From NCBI RefSeq assembly GCF_000478825.2, contig NZ_CP007542.1, forward strand, positions 682,001 through 746,000: 64,000 nucleotides of DNA, written 5' to 3'. Of this stretch, positions 29,652 through 39,429 are shown piece by piece (the stretch's first letter is position 1; each line of letters starts with the position of its first letter). The translations under genes and the position numbers were made by a program. Under the pieces are notes generated by a model. That model saw only the letters and a program-made list of their open reading frames with translations. It did not search any database and was not told where the DNA came from. Source of the DNA: Synechocystis sp. PCC 6714. GTDB taxonomy: Bacteria > Cyanobacteriota > Cyanobacteriia > Cyanobacteriales > Microcystaceae.

Positions 29652-30080
29652 ATGCAGAATTTTTTTGTCATTGGCTTGCAATCCTGTTTGCGGCTTTTCG
29701 GTGCGTTTTGGATTTTTGGTGGATTTTTGACCCTGCAGGCGGCGCGGGAATCCCTCTTTTTAGACCGGGCTATAGAGGCGATCGCCTTAAAAAAACAGGA
29801 TAGGTTGCTGAGTTATTTTTTATTTTTGGGTAGCATTCTCACTTTAGCCACTGGGGCAGCGTTGGTTTTGGCCAGTCGTTGGGTGTTTTTCCCCTTAACC
29901 CTGTCCATTGTTTCCCAAATGGTTTATTTCTCCTTGCAAAAACGTCGATTTGCCCAGGCCCAAACGGACGAAGAAAAGGAGGATGCCCAGGTACAACCCA
30001 CCACCATCAATGCTTTTAAGACTTCTTGCCTAGTGGCGATCGCCTGTGGCATTGGCTGGGCTGTGGGGGCGATTAAATAG
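29652..30080 (+). CDS. Small membrane protein of unknown function, DUF3611-like
   Basis: A 142-residue protein with about four hydrophobic helices (residues near 5-28, 52-70, 74-95 and 120-140) and a short charged loop AQTDEEKEDAQ between the third and fourth. I recall the cyanobacterial/plastid DUF3611 group as having this shape, but the match is not firm. It starts 13 bp after pyrR and ends about 120 bp before carB, so the three may be co-transcribed. Confidence 0.6.
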   Translation: MQNFFVIGLQSCLRLFGAFWIFGGFLTLQAARESLFLDRAIEAIALKKQDRLLSYFLFLGSILTLATGAALVLASRWVFFPLTLSIVSQMVYFSLQKRRFAQAQTDEEKEDAQVQPTTINAFKTSCLVAIACGIGWAVGAIK

Positions 30081-30198
30081 GATTCCAGCCGGGATTTTTG
30101 GTCAATAAACCTGGATATGGGAACGGGTGGCGATCGCCGATAAAGCCTATACAATGATTGGGATCGAACACCCCATCACGTCTCGGACAGTTTTACCT

Positions 30199-33100
30199 AT
30201 GCCACGCCGCAACGACTTAAACAAAATTATGATTTTGGGGGCTGGCCCCATTGTTATTGGTCAAGCTTGCGAATTTGACTATTCTGGAACCCAAGCGTGC
30301 AAGGCATTGAAAGAAGAAGGTTACGAAGTGGTGTTGGTAAACTCAAATCCCGCTTCGATTATGACCGACCCGGAGTTGGCGGATCGTACCTACATTGAGC
30401 CGCTGATTCCAGAAATTGTCGAAAAGATTATCGAAAAAGAACGGCCGGACGCAATTTTACCCACCATGGGTGGACAAACGGCCTTAAACCTGGCGGTATC
30501 TTTATCCAAATCCGGGGTACTAGAAAAGTATGGGGTGGAATTAATTGGGGCCAAACTGCCGGCGATCGAAATGGGGGAAGACCGGGAATTATTTAAACAA
30601 GCCATGGCCCGCATTGGGGTTCCCGTTTGTCCTTCTGGCATCGCCAGTAGCATCGAAGAAGCTCGGCAGGTGGCCCATGAAATTGGTTCCTATCCGTTAA
30701 TTATTCGGCCCGCTTTTACCTTGGCGGGTACGGGGGGCGGCATTGCCTACAACCAGGAAGAGTACGAGGAAATGGTGCAATACGGCTTAGATCAGTCCCC
30801 CATGTCCCAAATTTTGGTGGAAAAATCTTTGCTGGGCTGGAAGGAATACGAGCTGGAGGTGATGCGGGATTTGGCCGATAACGTGGTCATTATCTGCTCC
30901 ATTGAAAACTTTGATCCCATGGGGGTACATACGGGGGATTCCATTACCGTCGCTCCCGCCCAAACTTTAACTGACAAGGAGTATCAACGGCTGCGGGACT
31001 ATTCCATTGCCATTATTCGAGAAATTGGCGTGGAAACAGGGGGATCAAATATTCAGTTTTCGGTCAATCCTGCCAATGGCGATGTGATTGTTATTGAAAT
31101 GAATCCTCGGGTTTCCCGTTCTTCGGCTCTGGCTTCTAAGGCCACAGGTTTTCCCATTGCCAAATTTGCGGCCAAGTTAGCAGTGGGCTACACCCTCAAC
31201 GAAATTTCCAACGACATCACTAAGAAAACCCCGGCTTCCTTTGAACCCACCATTGACTATGTGGTAACCAAAATTCCCCGCTTTGCCTTTGAAAAATTCC
31301 CCGGAGCAGAGCCGATTTTAAATACCCAAATGAAATCCGTTGGGGAAGCCATGGCCATTGGTCGTACTTTCCAAGAATCTTTTCAAAAAGCCCTACGTTC
31401 TTTGGAAACAGGACGGTTCGGCTTCGGTTGCGATCGCCATGAAACCTTGCCCACCCTTTCCCACCTACGCTCCCAGTTGCGGACCCCCAATCCAGAGCGG
31501 GTTTTTTCCTTGCACCATGCATTTAATTTGGGTATGACGGTGGAGGAAATCCATGAGCTAACGGCCATCGATCCTTGGTTTTTAGACAAACTAGAAGACT
31601 TGGTCAAAACCGAAAAATATATGAAACAGCGGCACCTCAATGATCTAACCGCTGAAGATCTGCGCTACATCAAACAACAGGGTTTTGGCGATCGCCAGAT
31701 AGCCTTTGCCACCAAAACCACCGAAGACGAGGTGCGGGCCTACCGTAAATCCCTGGGCATTATTCCCGTGTATAAAGTGGTGGACACCTGTGCGGCGGAA
31801 TTTGAAGCTTTTACCCCCTACTACTACTCCACCTACGAACCAGAGGAGTGCGAAGTATTGCCGTCGGACAAACCTAAAGTAATGATCCTCGGTGGTGGCC
31901 CCAACCGCATTGGCCAAGGCATTGAGTTTGATTACTGCTGTTGCCATGCCGCCTTTTCCCTCAGTGACGCAGGCTATGAAACGATCATGGTCAACTCCAA
32001 TCCAGAAACTGTTTCCACCGACTACGACACCAGCGATCGCCTTTATTTTGAGCCGTTAACTAAAGAAGACGTTTTAAATATCATCGAAGCGGAAAATCCG
32101 GTGGGCATCATCATCCAATTCGGCGGTCAAACCCCTCTGAAACTGGCAGTTCCCCTACAGGAATATTTAAATAGTGCTAACTGTCCAGTGCAAACCAAAA
32201 TCTGGGGCACTTCCCCCGACTCCATCGACACCGCCGAAGACCGGGAGCGGTTTGAAAAAATTCTCCACGAATTGGAAATCAATCAACCCCCCAATGGCAT
32301 TGCCCGGGATTATGAAGAATCCAGGGTTGTCGCCAACCGTATTACCTATCCCGTGGTGGTGCGGCCCTCCTATGTGCTGGGAGGAAGAGCCATGGAAATT
32401 GTCTATTCCGATGAAGAATTGGAACGGTACATGACCTATGCAGTGCAAATCGAGCCGGATCATCCCATTCTGATCGACAAATTTTTGGAAAATGCCATCG
32501 AAGTGGATGTGGATTCCCTCACCGATAAAACGGGCAAAGTGGTCATCGGCAGTATTATGGAGCACATCGAAGAAGCGGGCATTCATTCTGGGGATTCCGC
32601 CTGTTCCATTCCCTACACCAGCCTTTCCGATGACGTACTAACCACCATCCGCCAATGGACCGAACAATTGGCCAGGGCTTTAAACGTGGTGGGTTTGATG
32701 AATATTCAATATGCTGTCCAAGGGGATCAGGTTTATATCCTCGAAGCTAACCCCCGGGCTTCCCGTACAGTTCCCTATGTGAGCAAGGCCACCGGCCGTC
32801 CTTTGGCAAAAATTGCTTCCCTAGTCATGTCCGGCAAAACCCTAGAAGAACTGGGGGTAACGGAGGAATTTATTCCCCAACACGTAGCAGTTAAGGAAGC
32901 AGTGCTCCCCTTCAGTAAGTTCCCTGGGGCAGATACCCTACTCGGCCCAGAAATGCGTTCCACCGGAGAAGTGATGGGCATTGACAGTGACTTTGGTAAG
33001 GCCTTTGCCAAAGCAGAATTAGGGGCAGGGGTAATTTTGGCCACCAGTGGCACGGTGTTTGTTTCCATGAGCGATCGCACCAAAGAGACCGCCGTACCTG

Positions 33101-33444
33101 TGGTTAAAGATTTGATCGATCTCGGTTTTAAAGTGGTGGCTACCTCCGGTACCCAAAAAGTGTTGGAAGACCATGGCATCGAAGGGGTAGAAGTAATCCT
33201 CAAGCTCCACGAAGGCCGCCCTCACATCATCGACTGGATTAAAAACGGCTGGATTCAATTTATTATCAATACTCCCAGTGGGGAGGAGTCCCAGTTAGAT
33301 GGCCGCACCATCCGCCGGGCCGCCTTGGATTATAAGTTACCAATTATCACCACGATCGCCGGAGGAAAAGCCACTGTGGCCGCTATCCGTAGTTTGCAGG
33401 AGCATCCTTTGGACGTGAAAGCATTGCAGGACTATCTTGGCTAA
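30199..33444 (+). CDS. carB: Carbamoyl-phosphate synthase large subunit
   Basis: Makes carbamoyl phosphate from bicarbonate, ammonia (from CarA) and two ATP for arginine and pyrimidines. The roughly 1081-residue protein has the duplicated ATP-grasp structure: the first half starts [22 protein letters not shown] and the second [22 protein letters not shown], each followed by an MVNSNPET-like motif, and a C-terminal MGS-like allosteric domain beginning about [18 protein letters not shown] 30199 places [10 protein letters not shown] at the N-terminus as in the family; the 30127 start adds unrelated residues. The reverse transcriptase gene begins 64 bp downstream. Confidence 0.95.
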   Translation: MPRRNDLNKIMILGAGPIVIGQACEFDYSGTQACKALKEEGYEVVLVNSNPASIMTDPELADRTYIEPLIPEIVEKIIEKERPDAILPTMGGQTALNLAVSLSKSGVLEKYGVELIGAKLPAIEMGEDRELFKQAMARIGVPVCPSGIASSIEEARQVAHEIGSYPLIIRPAFTLAGTGGGIAYNQEEYEEMVQYGLDQSPMSQILVEKSLLGWKEYELEVMRDLADNVVIICSIENFDPMGVHTGDSITVAPAQTLTDKEYQRLRDYSIAIIREIGVETGGSNIQFSVNPANGDVIVIEMNPRVSRSSALASKATGFPIAKFAAKLAVGYTLNEISNDITKKTPASFEPTIDYVVTKIPRFAFEKFPGAEPILNTQMKSVGEAMAIGRTFQESFQKALRSLETGRFGFGCDRHETLPTLSHLRSQLRTPNPERVFSLHHAFNLGMTVEEIHELTAIDPWFLDKLEDLVKTEKYMKQRHLNDLTAEDLRYIKQQGFGDRQIAFATKTTEDEVRAYRKSLGIIPVYKVVDTCAAEFEAFTPYYYSTYEPEECEVLPSDKPKVMILGGGPNRIGQGIEFDYCCCHAAFSLSDAGYETIMVNSNPETVSTDYDTSDRLYFEPLTKEDVLNIIEAENPVGIIIQFGGQTPLKLAVPLQEYLNSANCPVQTKIWGTSPDSIDTAEDRERFEKILHELEINQPPNGIARDYEESRVVANRITYPVVVRPSYVLGGRAMEIVYSDEELERYMTYAVQIEPDHPILIDKFLENAIEVDVDSLTDKTGKVVIGSIMEHIEEAGIHSGDSACSIPYTSLSDDVLTTIRQWTEQLARALNVVGLMNIQYAVQGDQVYILEANPRASRTVPYVSKATGRPLAKIASLVMSGKTLEELGVTEEFIPQHVAVKEAVLPFSKFPGADTLLGPEMRSTGEVMGIDSDFGKAFAKAELGAGVILATSGTVFVSMSDRTKETAVPVVKDLIDLGFKVVATSGTQKVLEDHGIEGVEVILKLHEGRPHIIDWIKNGWIQFIINTPSGEESQLDGRTIRRAALDYKLPIITTIAGGKATVAAIRSLQEHPLDVKALQDYLG

Positions 33445-33465
33445 TTTGTTATGGTTGGGACATTC

Positions 33466-33487
33466 TAAGCTGATTAAGCCTAGCTTA
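33466..33487 (+). promoter_or_regulatory. Inverted repeat in the leader of the reverse transcriptase gene
   Basis: TAAGCT (33466-33471) and AGCTTA (33482-33487) form a perfect 6-bp stem with a 10-base loop, 22 bp before the RT start. No T-run follows, so it is not a clear carB terminator. It may be an operator or a structured leader. Confidence 0.35.
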
Positions 33488-33508
33488 TCCCATACAACAG
33501 AATAAAAA

Positions 33509-35068
33509 ATGACTTTAACAAGTGATTCAATTCATTGGGCAATTAACTTTTTATATCGTCATTCCGATGGTGATCTTTTTCCGAAAATTTTGGAAATGGA
33601 TGCCGTTTATAATATGGCGGATGAATTTGTAAAATATGTTGAGAATCAAAATTTAGATTTAGATCATTTTAAACCTGGTTCTTGTCGTAGATTTATTGTT
33701 CCTAAAGATGAATTGGCATACCGCCAAGCTACACAATTAGATCCACAAGATTCAATTATTCTTTCTGCGTTAATCTATCAATATGGTCAAGGAATTGAAG
33801 ATCGTAGATTAACAAAAGAAAAGGTATTTAGCTATAGATTTAAACCAGATTCTCAATCAGGCTTTTATGATAGTCAAACCTCCTGGAACCAATTCTGGAC
33901 AAGCGCACACGAGCTAAGTAATGATTTTGATACAGTTTTATATTGTGATATTGCTGATTTTTATAATCAAATTTATCATCATACTGTAGAAAATCAATTA
34001 ATTGCGTCAGGTTTTTCAGATCAAGAAAAAAAATGGATAATTAATTTAATAGGATCAACAACAGCAAAAGTATCTCGTGGAATACCTATTGGCCCTCACG
34101 CTTTACATTTAATTGCAGAAAGTACCATGATTCCTATTGATAACTGTTTGGTTTCTAAAGGAATTAACTTCATTCGTTTTGCCGATGATATCATTGTTTT
34201 TTGTCAATCCAGAAATTCTGCTAAACAATTAGCCTATTCCATTGCATCAACACTAGACAAACAACAAAGATTAACACTTCAAAAGCATAAAACCAGAATA
34301 TATAATTCTGAAGAATTTGAAAAGCTCTGTTTATCTATGATTGAAGACAGACCAATTTCCTCGGATGAAGATAGGATATTAAAAGTTATAAGGAAATATT
34401 CTGATGGTAATCCTTATCTTGCAATTTCTTTCAATCAAATTAATGACGAGGATTGGCTATCCATTTCTGATGAAATAATTACAAAGATCATTAAAGAGTA
34501 TCTTGATAAAGACCAAGTGGATTATATTCGTCTTCGATGGTTTTATCGGAGATTAACACAAATAGGTCATCCTGGTGCCGTAGATATTTCACTACAAGAA
34601 ATTGAGAACTTAAGTCCTTGCCTTGCCAATATATGTGTGTACTTTACTTCTGTGCAATCTATTGAACAGGATAAATGGATTCAAATTGGAGAAAGATTAT
34701 TATCTCTCTTAAATTCTGATGAAATTAAGGAAAATGAATATCTAAAACTTTCTCTTTTAAGTCTTTTTACTAAAAACGAATATATTAATCACTTCTCAAA
34801 ATTAACTGAACAATACGCATCGAGTGACCCATTTGTGAGAAGAGAAATTCTACTGGCTGCGAAACAAAATTATGCTTTTGATTGGCTTCGAGATTACAAA
34901 GAAAATTATCAATCTATGGACCCTTGGCAAAAAAATGCTTACTTGTATGCCATTTCTGGTTTCCCACAAGATGAAAAAGAGTATTTTATAAAAAATGTAT
35001 GTACCTTGATCAGACCTTTTGAAAAAGTTTTAGCTAAATGGGCAAAGAAAAAGAATAATTCTTGTTAA
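33509..35068 (+). CDS. Stand-alone reverse transcriptase of the UG/Abi (defence) type
   Basis: A 519-residue RNA-directed DNA polymerase homologue. The N-terminus has the GDLFPKILE block (21-29) and a VPK...R...LDPQD segment (64-81). The polymerase core follows: motif A CDIADFYNQIYHH with Asp147, motif B SRGIPIGPHALHLIAE (189-204), motif C FADD with Asp226/Asp227 (Phe-Ala-Asp-Asp instead of YADD), and LQKHKT (257-262). Residues 300-519 are alpha-helical without known motifs, like the HEAT-like C-termini of Abi-type RTs. There is no group II intron maturase domain and no retron signature. The gene is AT-rich against both neighbours and free of HIP1, suggesting transfer. Related UG/Abi RTs give phage resistance; this role is inference here. 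Confidence 0.88.
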   Translation: MTLTSDSIHWAINFLYRHSDGDLFPKILEMDAVYNMADEFVKYVENQNLDLDHFKPGSCRRFIVPKDELAYRQATQLDPQDSIILSALIYQYGQGIEDRRLTKEKVFSYRFKPDSQSGFYDSQTSWNQFWTSAHELSNDFDTVLYCDIADFYNQIYHHTVENQLIASGFSDQEKKWIINLIGSTTAKVSRGIPIGPHALHLIAESTMIPIDNCLVSKGINFIRFADDIIVFCQSRNSAKQLAYSIASTLDKQQRLTLQKHKTRIYNSEEFEKLCLSMIEDRPISSDEDRILKVIRKYSDGNPYLAISFNQINDEDWLSISDEIITKIIKEYLDKDQVDYIRLRWFYRRLTQIGHPGAVDISLQEIENLSPCLANICVYFTSVQSIEQDKWIQIGERLLSLLNSDEIKENEYLKLSLLSLFTKNEYINHFSKLTEQYASSDPFVRREILLAAKQNYAFDWLRDYKENYQSMDPWQKNAYLYAISGFPQDEKEYFIKNVCTLIRPFEKVLAKWAKKKNNSC

Positions 35069-35169
35069 AAATGTTTTTTTGATTTGAATAGCATAATCAG
35101 TAATTCCGCAAGCCATGTTAGCGTAGGGAAACTGAAATTTACCACTACTTATCATTGAGGAAAACTTAA

Positions 35170-35388
35170 GTGAAAGCCGAACTAACCGCAATCATTGAAG
35201 CCGCTGAAGAAGGGGGATATTGGGCAATTTGTCCGGAAATTCCTGGAGCCAACGGCCAAGGTGACACCATAGCAGAGGCAAAAGCCAGCTTAAAAAGTGC
35301 TATTCAACTGATTGTCGAAGACCGCCTGGAGGATATTCGTCGAGGGTTAACCAAAGAGGCTATTGAAGAAACGATTCTAATTCCATGA
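35170..35388 (+). CDS. hicB: HicB-type antitoxin
   Basis: A 72-residue HicB antitoxin of the short form, with the partial RNase H-like fold: LTAIIEAAEEGGYWAICPEIPGANGQGDTIAEA followed by a helix AKASLKSAIQLIVEDRLED. No separate HTH or ribbon-helix-helix DNA-binding domain is present. Translation starts at GTG 35170 after a GAGG ribosome site. Its stop overlaps the start of hicA (ATGA), the usual coupling of such pairs. The gene order antitoxin then toxin is the reverse of the classic hicA-hicB order but is common in cyanobacteria. Confidence 0.85.
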   Translation: MKAELTAIIEAAEEGGYWAICPEIPGANGQGDTIAEAKASLKSAIQLIVEDRLEDIRRGLTKEAIEETILIP

Positions 35389-35564
35389 AACGTAAAGAAT
35401 TAGAGAAAAAATTACGACAAGCAGGTTGTTATCTTAAGCGAGAAGGTTCTTCCCACTCTCTTTGGATTAATCCTCAAACTGGAATTATTGAAGCTGTCCC
35501 TAGGCATACAGAAATTAAAGAATTTTTAGCTCAGAAAATACTCAAAAATTTGAATGCGGAATAG
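35385..35564 (+). CDS. hicA: HicA-type mRNA interferase toxin
   Basis: Read directly from the sequence: 59 codons from ATG 35385 to TAG 35562-35564, too short for ordinary ORF lists. The product starts MKRKELEKKLRQAGCYLKRE and contains GSSHSLWIN, in which His24 is the expected catalytic histidine of the double-stranded-RNA-binding-like HicA fold, then VPRHTEIKEFLAQKILK. HicA cleaves mRNA and tmRNA and is held in check by HicB, encoded immediately upstream with a 4-base overlap. The pair looks intact. Confidence 0.87.
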   Translation: MKRKELEKKLRQAGCYLKREGSSHSLWINPQTGIIEAVPRHTEIKEFLAQKILKNLNAE

Positions 35565-35776
35565 TCTTCATCATTTAGATTTAGAACAAAGCAACCATTT
35601 TTTGTTAGATTCCAAAATCTGGTGGAAGTATTGCGACAATGGAATAAGCGGTGTAAGGGTTCTGGCCTCTTTTTGCCAGAGAATCATTCCCCCACTAGTT
35701 TCTCGTCAACCATTGAGGGTTTAATGGGTAATAGAGGGTTAATGTTGCCTTCCTGCCCAGTTCTTCCCTTGGTCCC

Positions 35777-36343
35777 ATGCTGAAAAAATCCCTATCCACC
35801 ACCGTCGTTCTGTTGGTTTTATTGCTCAGTTTTACCCTCACCGCCTGTGGAGGGGTAGGCATTGCTAGTCTACAACGCTACAGCGACACCAAAGACGGCT
35901 ATGAGTTTCTTTACCCCAACGGTTGGATCGGTGTGGATGTCAAAGGGGCTTCCCCGGGGGTGGATGTGGTATTTCGGGATTTAATTGAGCGGGACGAAAA
36001 TTTAAGTGTCATTATCAGTGAAATCCCCAGCAGTAAGTCTTTAGCCGATTTAGGGTCCGCCACCGACGTGGGTTACCGTTTTATGAAAACCGTCAATGAA
36101 GCCTCCCAAGGCGATCGCCAGGCGGAACTAATCAGTGCCGAGGAAAGGAATGAAGAAGGGCAGGTTTACTACAACTTAGAGTACAAGGTTTTGGTGGGGG
36201 ATAGTGTGGAACGCCACGACCTGGCCAGTGTGACTACCAACCGGGGCAAGCTAATTACATTTGACTTATCTACGGCGGAAGACCGCTGGGAAACCGTTAA
36301 GGGTTTATTCGAGACTGTGGCCAGTTCTTTCCATGTTTATTAA
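35777..36343 (+). CDS. CyanoP, PsbP-like photosystem II lipoprotein
   Basis: A 188-residue thylakoid lipoprotein related to the plant PsbP oxygen-evolving-complex protein; CyanoP assists early photosystem II assembly. The signal peptide ends with lipobox LTAC (Cys at about 24). The PsbP fold is seen in YSDTKDGYEFLYPNGWIGVDVKGASPGVDVVFRDLI, SLADLGSATDVGYRFM and LASVTTNRGKLITFDLSTAEDRW. Length and sequence agree with Synechocystis Sll1418. A MITE-like element lies downstream, between it and the convergent sps gene. Confidence 0.92.
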   Translation: MLKKSLSTTVVLLVLLLSFTLTACGGVGIASLQRYSDTKDGYEFLYPNGWIGVDVKGASPGVDVVFRDLIERDENLSVIISEIPSSKSLADLGSATDVGYRFMKTVNEASQGDRQAELISAEERNEEGQVYYNLEYKVLVGDSVERHDLASVTTNRGKLITFDLSTAEDRWETVKGLFETVASSFHVY

Positions 36344-36402
36344 ACTGGGTTGAATAAGTTGGACTGGGCTGACTGAACTATGCTTCCGGTCTTAGGCCGA
36401 AA

Positions 36403-36487
36403 TATAGCCAATCAAAGTAAAATTGGGACGGCTAAGGTTTTTACCAAAGACGGTTTTGGCTCTGTTTAGTGTATTAAATCAACTATA
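36403..36487 (+). mobile_element. MITE-like element, copy 3 (85 bp)
   Basis: It starts TATAGCCAATCAAAGTAA and ends AAATCAACTATA, near-identical at the ends to copy 4. It is 10 bp shorter because part of the right arm (the CTTACTTTC segment) is missing. It lies between the convergent cyanoP and sps genes. Confidence 0.78.
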
Positions 36488-36554
36488 AGTTGTAATCAGT
36501 GATTGCCCAGCCTATAGCCACCTGTTCAGACCAATTTCGAGTAGAGTTTGGGCA

Positions 36555-38717
36555 CTAGCTCCGCTCCAGTAGCTCAAAAAAACGATAATGGGCCAGTCCG
36601 TCCAAAATACCGGCAGCATAACGTTTTTCCGAAAAATAAATTGGCTCAATCTCCGCTAGGTTTGACAACTCTTCGTGGTGGCGGTTGGCTACGACAACAG
36701 AAAGGGTATTGCCTCGCATCATATCTTCATCAGCTCCCGATCCCCCAGCGGTGAAGACGTGCTCTAGGGGAATGTTCCATTGCTGACTCAGCCATCGCAC
36801 CGCATAGCCCTTGGAAGCTCGGATGGGTAAAATATCCAGAAATTGGCCAAAGGAAATAATTGTGTTGACCGTCTGTTCCCCCTTGTGTAATATTTGCCGG
36901 ATCTCTTCTAGGCTAGGGGCGATCGCCGCGTCGTAGAAATAGCTAATTTTGTAGGCGCTGAGTTCTTCCTTCGCTTGGAGGGTTAAACCGGGCAATTCGG
37001 CCAGAAGACGCATAATGGCGTTGCGATTCCATAAATAATCAATGTGATTGCGCCAACTCTGATCGAGGATCAAATCCGGAGAAGAATAAATCTCGGTTCC
37101 CATGCTGGTGATCAACATATCTGGTTGGGGAATGCGATACTCCCGCAAAATTTTCAGCACCGAATCCAATCTTCTCCCAGTGGCAATGCAAAAGCCCACA
37201 TTTTTACGGTGTTGATACAGCACCCCCAGCAACTCATCCAACGTTTGGCGATCGCCAGGTAATCCTCCTTGTAATGCCCCCAGCAAATTTTGATCCAAAC
37301 TGGTAACCAACGCACCGTTATAGTACAAAGTCCGCCGCCGCTTTAAATCACTGCGTTTCAGCACCGAAGACTGTTGCGCCAGGGCATTGAGGGCCGCTAG
37401 GTAACTTTCAACGTGGGAATGCCAAGAATAATGGCGCTTAACCCCTGCCAAACCATTGTTAGAGAGTATTTGCCATTGTTCACCATGGTTCAACACCGTT
37501 AATAACTTATCGGCAATATCCCTTACATCCAAAGGATTAATCAGATAACCATTCTGACAATTTTTAATAATGTCCACTGGGCCCCCATCCTCCGTAGCCA
37601 CAATGGGCACCCCACTGGCCGCCGCCTCAATCAAAGTCAAGCCAAAGGGTTCCGTTAAAGCAGGATTGATAAACACCCCCTGGGACAAAGCAGTGAGACG
37701 AAACAGGGCATACACATCTTCCGCCTGATTTTGTTTGGGGTAAGCTACTTTGCCGTAAAGATCGTAACGATCAATGGTCAACAATAAATCCGTCAGTACT
37801 TCCCTCGGCCCCTGGTCTAAATCTGTGATATCGTCCCGATTGCCCGCCACAATAACCAAGTTAGCCCGGGCCTGTAACTCCGGGGACTGACCATAGGCTT
37901 CAATTAAAGTGTGGATATTTTTGCGGGGATCCGGTCGGGACAAAGCGAGAATGATAGGCTTACGGGGCTTCCGGAGAAATCGTTTCAACTCTCGAACAAT
38001 GGGCGTTTCCCACTCATTCCCATTGGGGGGATAAAACTTTTCTAAATCAGTGCCCGGGGGAATCACCAACATCTGATCTGGCTGGTAATAATCGTATTGG
38101 GCGTACTGTTCCGCAATTTCTTGATGGGTACTGGTGATTACCCTTACCGCTGACCCCAGGGTTTCTTCCTCCGCGTTAATCCGGCGGGCCATGTTATAGC
38201 GGGTTTCAATTTCATCGGCTTTGATGCCACTTAGCAGGAGTCGGGTGCGTTTACTGCGTCCCAGGGAATGTCCTGTGTGTACCAAAGGAATACCTAGCTG
38301 GTGGGAAAGTCGGGTGCCCACATAACCCGCATCGGCATAATGGCTATGGATTACATCGGGCAATTGGGGTTGTGTTTTTAGGTAATCCAGGGCATGGTCA
38401 GCGAAATTGTCCAAATAATCCCAGAGCATTTCCTTGGCAATATATTCCTCTGGGCCACACTCAATGCGGATAATCTGGGCCCGATCGCCGATTATTTCCC
38501 TGGGTTGGCCATAATCTGCATCTACTCTGGGATCTTTAACTAAACGGGTCATTAAATCCACCCTAGCCACCTGGGGATTTTTTACCAGCGCTCGAGCCAG
38601 TTCCAGCACATACTTAGTTTGCCCGCCGGTATCCGCATCTCTACCTAGTTCAAGGTTTTCTCCCCGAATTAAACCGTGGACACTAATTAGTAAAATGTAT
38701 TTGGATGAATAGTTCAT
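36555..38717 (-). CDS. sps: Sucrose-phosphate synthase, two-domain
   Basis: Makes sucrose-6-phosphate from a nucleotide-glucose and fructose-6-phosphate; sucrose is a secondary osmolyte in Synechocystis. The 720-residue protein has a GT4 domain with HGLIRGENLELGRDADTGGQ (14-33), SRPDPRKN (260-267) and EPFGLTLIEA (356-365), then a C-terminal HAD domain resembling sucrose-phosphate phosphatase. In the HAD motif I the sequence is VTSLDQNL (471-478): the nucleophile Asp of DxD is Ser473, so that domain is probably not catalytic and a separate phosphatase is needed. This matches what I know of the 6803 enzyme. Confidence 0.93.
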   Translation of the reverse strand: MNYSSKYILLISVHGLIRGENLELGRDADTGGQTKYVLELARALVKNPQVARVDLMTRLVKDPRVDADYGQPREIIGDRAQIIRIECGPEEYIAKEMLWDYLDNFADHALDYLKTQPQLPDVIHSHYADAGYVGTRLSHQLGIPLVHTGHSLGRSKRTRLLLSGIKADEIETRYNMARRINAEEETLGSAVRVITSTHQEIAEQYAQYDYYQPDQMLVIPPGTDLEKFYPPNGNEWETPIVRELKRFLRKPRKPIILALSRPDPRKNIHTLIEAYGQSPELQARANLVIVAGNRDDITDLDQGPREVLTDLLLTIDRYDLYGKVAYPKQNQAEDVYALFRLTALSQGVFINPALTEPFGLTLIEAAASGVPIVATEDGGPVDIIKNCQNGYLINPLDVRDIADKLLTVLNHGEQWQILSNNGLAGVKRHYSWHSHVESYLAALNALAQQSSVLKRSDLKRRRTLYYNGALVTSLDQNLLGALQGGLPGDRQTLDELLGVLYQHRKNVGFCIATGRRLDSVLKILREYRIPQPDMLITSMGTEIYSSPDLILDQSWRNHIDYLWNRNAIMRLLAELPGLTLQAKEELSAYKISYFYDAAIAPSLEEIRQILHKGEQTVNTIISFGQFLDILPIRASKGYAVRWLSQQWNIPLEHVFTAGGSGADEDMMRGNTLSVVVANRHHEELSNLAEIEPIYFSEKRYAAGILDGLAHYRFFELLERS

Positions 38718-38851
38718 AAGCCTTACAAATTACCATAATTACTGGTGAGGGATGCCACAGGTTACCACGGGGACGATTTTAATGCCTCCAATTAATCAAT
38801 TTCCTGCTCCAGTCCTGCTAGAATGCCGGCAATCTCTGCCCCGAACTCCCC

Positions 38852-39421
38852 ATGATCCATATTAACTGGCAGGCCCTGGCCGCAATTTCTGAGTTACAGC
38901 CCTATTTTGCCGAAGATTTTGCTGGTTTTCAGCAACAAATTGAACAACGTCTGCCGGGATTAATGGCAATCTCCGGGGAAGAATTAGATAACTTAGCGGT
39001 TTTGCGGGTACTGGAAATTTGTAATGGTTGTTTGCAGTGGGCTTTCCGCCGCCAGGATGAACATTGTTTATCGGTGGAGCAAACTAGGGAATGTATGCAA
39101 ACGGTAATTGGCTTTATTAAGCTTAAAAAAATCACCTGTCCCAGCGGCAAAATCATTGGCTTTACCCCGGCGATCGAACAATTAATTGAAGAAGGAACCC
39201 AGCTTTATCGCCAGGCTTTCAAACAAAATAATCAAGTAGCCAAACAAGAATATTACGCTTACTCCACTGCCCAGTTCATTGCCTACGGCGGCGATCGCCT
39301 GGAATGGGCCCAGGACTTAGTAGAAAGGGAATTTAGCCCTCTGCTTACTCCCCATTTTATTCTCCGGGGGAGAAAATATATTGCTCCCTACTTACAGGCG
39401 ATCGTGACAAAATCTGTGTGA
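38852..39421 (+). CDS. Conserved cyanobacterial protein of unknown function
   Basis: A 189-residue, mostly alpha-helical soluble protein without signal or membrane segments. Notable stretches are EICNGCLQWAFRRQDEHCL, a region with three Cys, and EYYAYSTAQFIAYGGDRLEWAQDLVEREF. I recognise no named domain. It is divergent from sps (starts 134 bp apart) and converges with a CheW gene, with a MITE-like element between. The coding character is supported by codon pattern and length. Confidence 0.65.
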   Translation: MIHINWQALAAISELQPYFAEDFAGFQQQIEQRLPGLMAISGEELDNLAVLRVLEICNGCLQWAFRRQDEHCLSVEQTRECMQTVIGFIKLKKITCPSGKIIGFTPAIEQLIEEGTQLYRQAFKQNNQVAKQEYYAYSTAQFIAYGGDRLEWAQDLVEREFSPLLTPHFILRGRKYIAPYLQAIVTKSV

Positions 39422-39429
39422 TCAACTAA

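Noticed and set aside
33509-35068. Group II intron or retron interpretation of the reverse transcriptase
   Set aside because: No maturase/X or HNH domain, no intron-like structured RNA ends, no VTG-type retron motif and no visible msr/msd-like inverted repeats next to the gene.
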